Source: Akkermansiaceae bacterium UBA1315
GTDB lineage: Bacteria; Verrucomicrobiota; Verrucomicrobiia; Verrucomicrobiales; Akkermansiaceae
Reading direction: 5' to 3'
NCBI GenBank assembly: GCA_002307065.1
Contig: DBTN01000007.1
Coordinates: 18,039-36,508, forward strand
Length of the DNA: 18,470 nt
Shown here: positions 14,098 through 18,470 of the stretch, one piece after another
Position numbering within the stretch: the first letter of the stretch is position 1
Layout: each line of letters begins with the position of its first letter
Program-made: the position numbers and the translations under genes
The notes under the pieces: generated by a model
What the model saw: the letters and a program-made list of their open reading frames with translations, nothing else
Database searches by the model: none
Told to the model about the DNA's origin: nothing

Positions 14098-15291
14098 TTA
14101 ATCGCCGTCGGGAAGATACGCGGATTCACGATCGATTTGGAAAGACCAGCGGAGCGGCTTGGCGGGCGGCTGACCGGCCGAATCCTTCCAAGTGACGAGG
14201 ACTTGGCAACTGTTTTGGCGAAGGCGGCGGTTGATTTGCCAGGAGAAGCGCTTCGTGACGGGATCAAATTGCGCTGGCACCTCACCAAACCCGGCGACTT
14301 TCATGACCAGGGTGGCGGGATCGAGATTTTCGACATCGGACAGATCCGCGGAAATTTCCGGCAGGCGAGAATTGATGATCACACCGGGATCCGGCTTCAC
14401 CGGGAAAGGGGTGGTCGGAATCGTCGGCCCCGATCCGTTGGCGGTGATTCCTCCGGTGACCGCGCCAACTCCGCCACTTTCTTGGAAGGTCGTGGCAAAT
14501 TCGAAAATCCGGTCATAATTTCCCAAGATCATGTAGCGAGGGAGCGTGTTGTTCGGCAAGGATCGCTTCACTTTCCCGGGCTGAACGGTGAAGAGATGAG
14601 TGTAGCGGAACTCGTCCGCGAGGGTCAGCATTTCCTGGGTAAAAAACCCGCCAGGATAGGCGAATGTTGTGACGGGAACGGGGAATTTCGATTCGAGGAA
14701 ACGTTTGGATTCTCCGATTTCTTTGCGCAGAAAAGCGTCGAATTCGCGCTCACCTTTTTGGCGTTGGGCTTTGACCGTCGCGGGATAAGGGTGGCTCACC
14801 GAGTGGCTGCCGATGCTTGCTCCGGCTTTGATCATTTCCTCGATCATCGGAATGGTCAGCGCTTTGCCACCGCCATCGACATAATTTTTGTAGAGATAAA
14901 GGGTATAGGGGTAACCAAACTCTTTGAGGATGGGAAATGCATCGGTATAGACCGATTTCCAGCCGTCGTCGAAGGTCAGTAAAATGCAGCGTTCGGGGAG
15001 CTGTTTTTCGCCTTTTTTCCATTCGATGAAATCTTCGAGAGAGATGACGGTGAATCCCATCTGACGAATGGTTTCCATCTGCTGGCGGAATTTTGAGGTG
15101 CGAATGCGCATCGCGGTTTCCGGCAGAGATTCCGAAAAATCGTGATAACCTAAAACGGAAACCCGTGTCGCGTCGTCCGGCACGCCGCTGTCCTGCACCG
15201 GTGGGGCGACCGGTATTTCCACGACCGGAGCGTCTTGGGCTCTGGCGCAGAGGATGGCGAAGAAGCTGAAAAGCAGCGCGAGTTTTGTCAT
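14098..15291 (-). CDS. Secreted polysaccharide deacetylase (carbohydrate esterase 4 family)
   Basis: A 397-residue protein with a signal peptide (1-19, cut near CARAQ) followed by a NodB-type catalytic domain (about 40-270). TFDDG (106-110) supplies the catalytic and metal-binding aspartates, H163 and H167 in HSVSH are the metal histidines, and AYPGG (211-215) forms part of the active site. The order VSVLGYHDF first, then TFDDG, is that of the PgaB/IcaB-like branch, which removes acetyl groups from N-acetylhexosamine polymers. The substrate here is unknown: exopolysaccharide or peptidoglycan. After a Gly/Thr/Pro-rich linker (about 273-305) there is a C-terminal extension of about 90 residues that looks beta-rich (TKRFSWQINR, PLRWSFQI); I do not recognise it. 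I chose the ATG at 15291 because a longer reading would be antisense to rarA and would hide the signal peptide. Confidence 0.9.
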   Translation of the reverse strand: MTKLALLFSFFAILCARAQDAPVVEIPVAPPVQDSGVPDDATRVSVLGYHDFSESLPETAMRIRTSKFRQQMETIRQMGFTVISLEDFIEWKKGEKQLPERCILLTFDDGWKSVYTDAFPILKEFGYPYTLYLYKNYVDGGGKALTIPMIEEMIKAGASIGSHSVSHPYPATVKAQRQKGEREFDAFLRKEIGESKRFLESKFPVPVTTFAYPGGFFTQEMLTLADEFRYTHLFTVQPGKVKRSLPNNTLPRYMILGNYDRIFEFATTFQESGGVGAVTGGITANGSGPTIPTTPFPVKPDPGVIINSRLPEISADLSDVENLDPATLVMKVAGFGEVPAQFDPVTKRFSWQINRRLRQNSCQVLVTWKDSAGQPPAKPLRWSFQIDRESAYLPDGD

Positions 15292-15516
15292 CGCAGAGAG
15301 CTTAGGCTCAAACACGGAACTTTGAAAGCCGCAAGACCTGACTTCTCCATTCCAGCAGGTAAACGGGTCGGAGCTTGGTTTGGCGATCCGGTCATCGCGG
15401 TCCGCAGGGCGCCTTTTGGTAGAAAATCCGATCTGGGTGGGCGTATGATTGAGTCGATAAATTCCTTTATCCGCTGGCGTGAGGGCGGAAGAGGTGGAAT
15501 CGTTGGGGCGTTCATT
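15292..15516. other. Divergent promoter region between the deacetylase and rarA genes
   Basis: These 225 bp separate two divergent genes. I see no RNA gene, repeat or clear promoter in them. An ATG at 15445 is in frame with rarA and could extend it by 24 residues. The extra sequence (MIESINSFIRWREGGRGG) has no counterpart that I know in the family. Confidence 0.4.
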
Positions 15517-16866
15517 GTGTCTGATCTTTTTTCCACACCTGCGGCCTTGCCTGATAAACCGACGCCCGAAGAGCCGCTGGCGGCGAGGATGCGGCCGCGG
15601 TCGCTGGACGAGGTGGCGGGACAGCGGCATATTTTGGCGGAGGGGAAATTGCTGCGGCGGGCAATCGAGTCCGACCGGTTTACCTCGCTGATTTTTTACG
15701 GTCCACCAGGAACGGGGAAAACGACTCTGGCCAGCGTAATCGCCCGCACGACCGGGTCGCGATTTGAATCGCTGAATGGCGTGGAATCGAACGTCGCGGA
15801 AATCCGGGCAAAGATTGATCAGGCGCGGACCTGGCGGGAGCTGCGCGGTGAAACGACGATTCTTTTCATTGATGAGATCCATCGGTTCAACAAATCGCAG
15901 CAGGATGTTCTGTTGCCTCACATTGAACGCGGAGTTGTGCGCTTCATCGGCGCGACCACTCACAATCCGTATTTCCATGTGAATTCGCCGTTGGTTTCAC
16001 GGTCGCAAATTTTCCAGTTGGAACCGGTTCCGGTTGAGGAGGTGATGGGTGTTTTGCAACGCGCACTTGCCGACGAGGAGCGGGGTTTGGGAAGTTATGC
16101 CATTTCTGCCGACCCGGCGGGTCTGAGGCATCTTGCGGAAAAATCGGACGGCGATGTGAGAAAGGCTCTCACCGCTCTCGAACTCGCCGCACTTACCACC
16201 CCTGAGGGTGATGACGGAAAAGTCCATCTGACCCTTGAAGTCGCCGAGGAATCCATTCAGCGAAAGGCGATTGTATACGACATGGATGGCGACGCCCATT
16301 ATGATACGGCGTCGGCTTTTATCAAATCCATCCGGGGCTCCGATCCAGATGCGGCGTTGTATTGGTTGGCGAAGATGATTCACGCGGGAGAAGATCCACG
16401 CTTTATTTCACGGCGTCTGGTGATCGCGGCTTCCGAGGACATCGGTTTGGCGGATTCGAATGCGTTGCGGGTCGCACTTGATGCGCATGGCGCGTTGGAA
16501 TTCGTGGGGATGCCTGAAGGGCGGATCCCGCTTGCGCATGCGACGGTATATCTCGCAACCGCTCCGAAATCCAACACGGCTTATGCCGCCTTGGGCCGTG
16601 CGATGGCGGATGTGGAAAACGGCCGGACGCTGGCCGTTCCGCCCCATTTACGAACGAAGACCCGCAAAAAAATCGCCGCCGCGTCGGGTGAAAGTGATGA
16701 GGCGATGCGATATCTTTATTCCCACGATTACCAAGGTGCCTATGTGCCGCAGGCCTATCTTCCCGAAGGGAAAACCTACTATCAACCGGGTGAGCAAGGG
16801 CTGGAAAAACGAATCAAGGAACGTCTGGATTTCTGGCGTCGCCAGATGACCGATTCTAAAGATTGA
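15517..16866 (+). CDS. rarA: Replication-associated recombination protein RarA (MgsA), AAA+ ATPase
   Basis: A clamp-loader-like AAA+ ATPase of 449 residues that acts at stalled replication forks; E. coli RarA has 447. It shows Walker A GPPGTGKT (62-69), Walker B ILFIDEIHRFNK (115-126), sensor 1 GATTHNP (145-151) and the SRS arginine-finger segment (161-163). The RarA/WRNIP1 C-terminal tetramerisation region is present, including AASEDIGLADSNAL and the conserved end YLPEGKTYYQPGEQGLE. I chose the GTG at 15517, which gives the family N-terminus MSDLFSTP; it lacks a well-placed ribosome site. The last 11 bases overlap the end of mgtE on the other strand. Confidence 0.95.
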   Translation: MSDLFSTPAALPDKPTPEEPLAARMRPRSLDEVAGQRHILAEGKLLRRAIESDRFTSLIFYGPPGTGKTTLASVIARTTGSRFESLNGVESNVAEIRAKIDQARTWRELRGETTILFIDEIHRFNKSQQDVLLPHIERGVVRFIGATTHNPYFHVNSPLVSRSQIFQLEPVPVEEVMGVLQRALADEERGLGSYAISADPAGLRHLAEKSDGDVRKALTALELAALTTPEGDDGKVHLTLEVAEESIQRKAIVYDMDGDAHYDTASAFIKSIRGSDPDAALYWLAKMIHAGEDPRFISRRLVIAASEDIGLADSNALRVALDAHGALEFVGMPEGRIPLAHATVYLATAPKSNTAYAALGRAMADVENGRTLAVPPHLRTKTRKKIAAASGESDEAMRYLYSHDYQGAYVPQAYLPEGKTYYQPGEQGLEKRIKERLDFWRRQMTDSKD

Positions 16867-18223
16867 GGATCGAACCGGCGATGGTGAAATAGATCAACAT
16901 TCCCGAAACATCGACGGTGGAGGCGAGCGAGGGAGAGGAAACGACGGCAGGGTCAAGACGGATGGCGCGGGCGGCGATCGGCAGCATCGCGCCGAGCACG
17001 GTGGCGGAAAGAACTTGAACGGTGATGGCCACGGCGACGGCGGCGGCGAGATGGATGAAATCGAAATTCGCGCCGGTGTTTTGTTTCATCCGTGGAAGGA
17101 TGAAGCCGATAAACGCCGCGATCGTGATGCCTAAAGAAAGGCCGAGATATAGGCCGGTCCGCGCTTCTTTCCAAGCGATCCGGAGAGCGTTACCCGCTTT
17201 GATTTCGCCAAGGGCCATGGCGCGAATGACCATGGTCGCGGCTTGGCCGCCGGAATTTCCGCCAGCGGCGACGACCATCGGCAGGAAAAGTGCAAGCACT
17301 CCGGCTTTGGCCAGCACCGACTCAAACCGGAACATGACATATCCGGATGCGATCGAAACAAAAGCCAGTCCGATCAACCATGCGACACGGCGGCGATAAT
17401 GAAGCGTGGCGCTGGTGTTGATATAGGAAACCTCCGACTGCTCACCGCTGATCGCGGCGAGTTTTTCGATATCTTCGGTCGATTCTTCCTGAAGGATTTC
17501 CAGAGCGTCGTCATAGGTGATGACTCCGAGCAGATGATGAAATTCATCGACCACCGGCAGGACGACCAAGTCATATCTCGAAAGAATGCGCGCGGCTTCT
17601 TCCTGGTCCGTGCTGGCGAGTGTGTATTCGGTTGCCTCCGCCATGATGTCCCGGATCGGCGTGTCCCAAGTGTTAAACGCGAGGTCACGAAGCCGAACTT
17701 TACCGACCAAGCGGCCTTGGGCATCGACGACAAAAATCCGGGAAAGGGTCTCTGCGTCTTCACGATCGCGGCGCAGGACGGCGATCGCTTGTTTCACCGT
17801 CATGTCAGCGGTGATCCTGCCGACGTGAGTGGTCATCCGGCCACCGGCGGTGTCTTCTTCGTATTTGAGAAGATTCCGGGTCAGTTCCTTGTCGCGGGGG
17901 CCCAACAAGCTGAAAAACCGAACTTGGGCTTCCTCGCTGACGACTTGGAAAACGTCCACCCGGTCATCGTCCGAAAGATTTCCTAACAGAACCCGGAGTT
18001 GTGCAGGTTTGAAATGATCAAGCGCTCCCTCGATCAACGGGTAGGGGAGCTCGGCGACGAGATCGGTCGCGAGTTCCGGGCCGATGGTCTTGAGCAGGAA
18101 ATCGCGAGCTTCGTCGTTGAGGTTTTCGTAAAGCGCCGCAAGGTCGGCGTAGTGAATATCCTCGGCGGCGGAAAGCAGCGCTGAGCCGTCGGCAGCAGCC
18201 AACGCCCGCATCAACTCGTTCAT
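16856..18223 (-). CDS. mgtE: Magnesium transporter MgtE
   Basis: A dimeric Mg2+ channel of 455 residues, close to the 450 of the Thermus protein. It has a superhelical N domain (to about 125), two CBS domains (about 130-250) with acidic residues that bind regulatory Mg2+, a connecting helix, and five membrane helices (from about 281). LPMVVAAGGNSGGQA (314-328) is the family signature, and Asp438 in TVDVSGMLIYF corresponds to the Mg2+-selecting Asp432 of Thermus MgtE. The ATG at 18223 is preceded by GAGGAG 12 bases upstream; a GTG at 18250 would add nine residues. Channel opening is controlled by cytoplasmic Mg2+ through the CBS domains. The upstream space is too short for an M-box riboswitch. 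Confidence 0.96.
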   Translation of the reverse strand: MNELMRALAAADGSALLSAAEDIHYADLAALYENLNDEARDFLLKTIGPELATDLVAELPYPLIEGALDHFKPAQLRVLLGNLSDDDRVDVFQVVSEEAQVRFFSLLGPRDKELTRNLLKYEEDTAGGRMTTHVGRITADMTVKQAIAVLRRDREDAETLSRIFVVDAQGRLVGKVRLRDLAFNTWDTPIRDIMAEATEYTLASTDQEEAARILSRYDLVVLPVVDEFHHLLGVITYDDALEILQEESTEDIEKLAAISGEQSEVSYINTSATLHYRRRVAWLIGLAFVSIASGYVMFRFESVLAKAGVLALFLPMVVAAGGNSGGQAATMVIRAMALGEIKAGNALRIAWKEARTGLYLGLSLGITIAAFIGFILPRMKQNTGANFDFIHLAAAVAVAITVQVLSATVLGAMLPIAARAIRLDPAVVSSPSLASTVDVSGMLIYFTIAGSILNL

Positions 18224-18269
18224 GGGATTGTCGTTCTCCTCGTCGGCCACGGGGCAAAGGTGCGCTGTG

Positions 18270-18292
18270 GTTTTCCAAGGAGCAAGGAAAAC
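18270..18292 (-). promoter_or_regulatory. Inverted repeat upstream of mgtE
   Basis: GTTTTCC (18270-18276) and GGAAAAC (18286-18292) form a perfect 7-bp stem around a 9-base loop, in the short gap between mgtE and a divergent gene. No T-run follows on either strand, so an operator or mRNA leader hairpin is likelier than a terminator. Confidence 0.35.
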
Positions 18293-18334
18293 GGTGTGTC
18301 AATCGGAGCCAGCATCGATTTTTAAGGAATCGGT

Positions 18335-18470
18335 GTGGATTGCGTTCTGAAGGAACGCTTCATGCGGGGGGGCGTCGCGGAAGTGGAGCTGTCGTATTTG
18401 CCGAACGCGTTGCACCCGCATGAGGTGTCCTTACAGGACACGAATGATGTGGTGGTTTTTCCCGGGGTTT
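18335..18470 (+). CDS. Start of an unidentified gene (partial, runs off the right edge)
   Basis: An open frame from a GTG at 18335 with no stop before the window ends, 45 codons visible. AAGGA at 18324-18328 lies six bases upstream, one of the few good ribosome sites in this window and the main reason for the call. The visible protein includes VAEVELSYLPNAL and DTNDVVVFPGV. A short hydrophobic strand followed by a loop and a second strand (VVVFPGV) suggests an alpha/beta enzyme. A faint resemblance to the N-terminus of ComB-type 2-phosphosulfolactate phosphatases is not enough to name it. The opposite strand is also open here in part, so the call is moderate. Confidence 0.5.
   Translation, partial: MDCVLKERFMRGGVAEVELSYLPNALHPHEVSLQDTNDVVVFPGV

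Noticed and set aside
15292..15516. Possible 4.5S SRP RNA or tRNA near ffh
   Set aside because: I could not find the conserved SRP RNA tetraloop region or a cloverleaf in this gap.
15292..15978. A 229-codon upstream extension of the deacetylase frame (626 residues in total)
   Set aside because: It lies antisense to the rarA coding region and its promoter, has no family sequence, and would bury the clear signal peptide starting at 15291.
17243..17986. Open plus-strand frame of 247 codons opposite mgtE
   Set aside because: Shadow of mgtE, with no ribosome site or family match.
18251..18334. M-box magnesium riboswitch ahead of mgtE
   Set aside because: The gap to the divergent gene is only about 84 bp, shorter than an M-box, and no such fold is visible beyond one 7-bp stem.

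Overview
The window fits a free-living Gram-negative bacterium, most likely a member of the Verrucomicrobiota. The reasons are a pair of PEP-CTERM surface proteins ending in an Arg/Lys-rich tail, a TonB-dependent outer-membrane receptor, a moderately high GC content, and very few recognisable Shine-Dalgarno sequences. The phylum is an inference from gene style. I see no rRNA or tRNA gene, no CRISPR array and no mobile element.

Left part (1-5399): a partial hisA on the minus strand, resembling the eukaryotic HIS6 type rather than ordinary bacterial HisA, runs off the left edge. Next, also on the minus strand, is an AraC-family regulator with PchR-like features. Divergent from it are two tandem paralogous PEP-CTERM proteins of unknown function and a TonB-dependent receptor of the haemoglobin/haem type. 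The divergent promoter region carries a pair of direct repeats 40 bp apart and an imperfect palindrome. I read this as a regulated iron or haem uptake island. The two exosortase-anchored proteins are its unexplained part and the best candidate here for undescribed biology.

Middle part (5582-11727): a tightly packed, partly overlapping operon encodes a complete Mrp-type (Mnh/Pha) multisubunit Na+/H+ antiporter in the group-2 order mrpAB (fused), C, D, E, F, G. It is followed 4 bp later by riboflavin synthase, ribE. MrpE is unusually short and lacks the usual N-terminal membrane part.

Right part (11731-18470): three minus-strand housekeeping genes lie head to tail, namely a secreted polysaccharide deacetylase, ffh (SRP54) and miaA. 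The set converges on ribE with a 3-bp gap. Divergent from the deacetylase is rarA, whose 3' end overlaps the 3' end of a minus-strand mgtE by 11 bp. Beyond mgtE a further plus-strand gene, not securely identified, begins and runs off the right edge.
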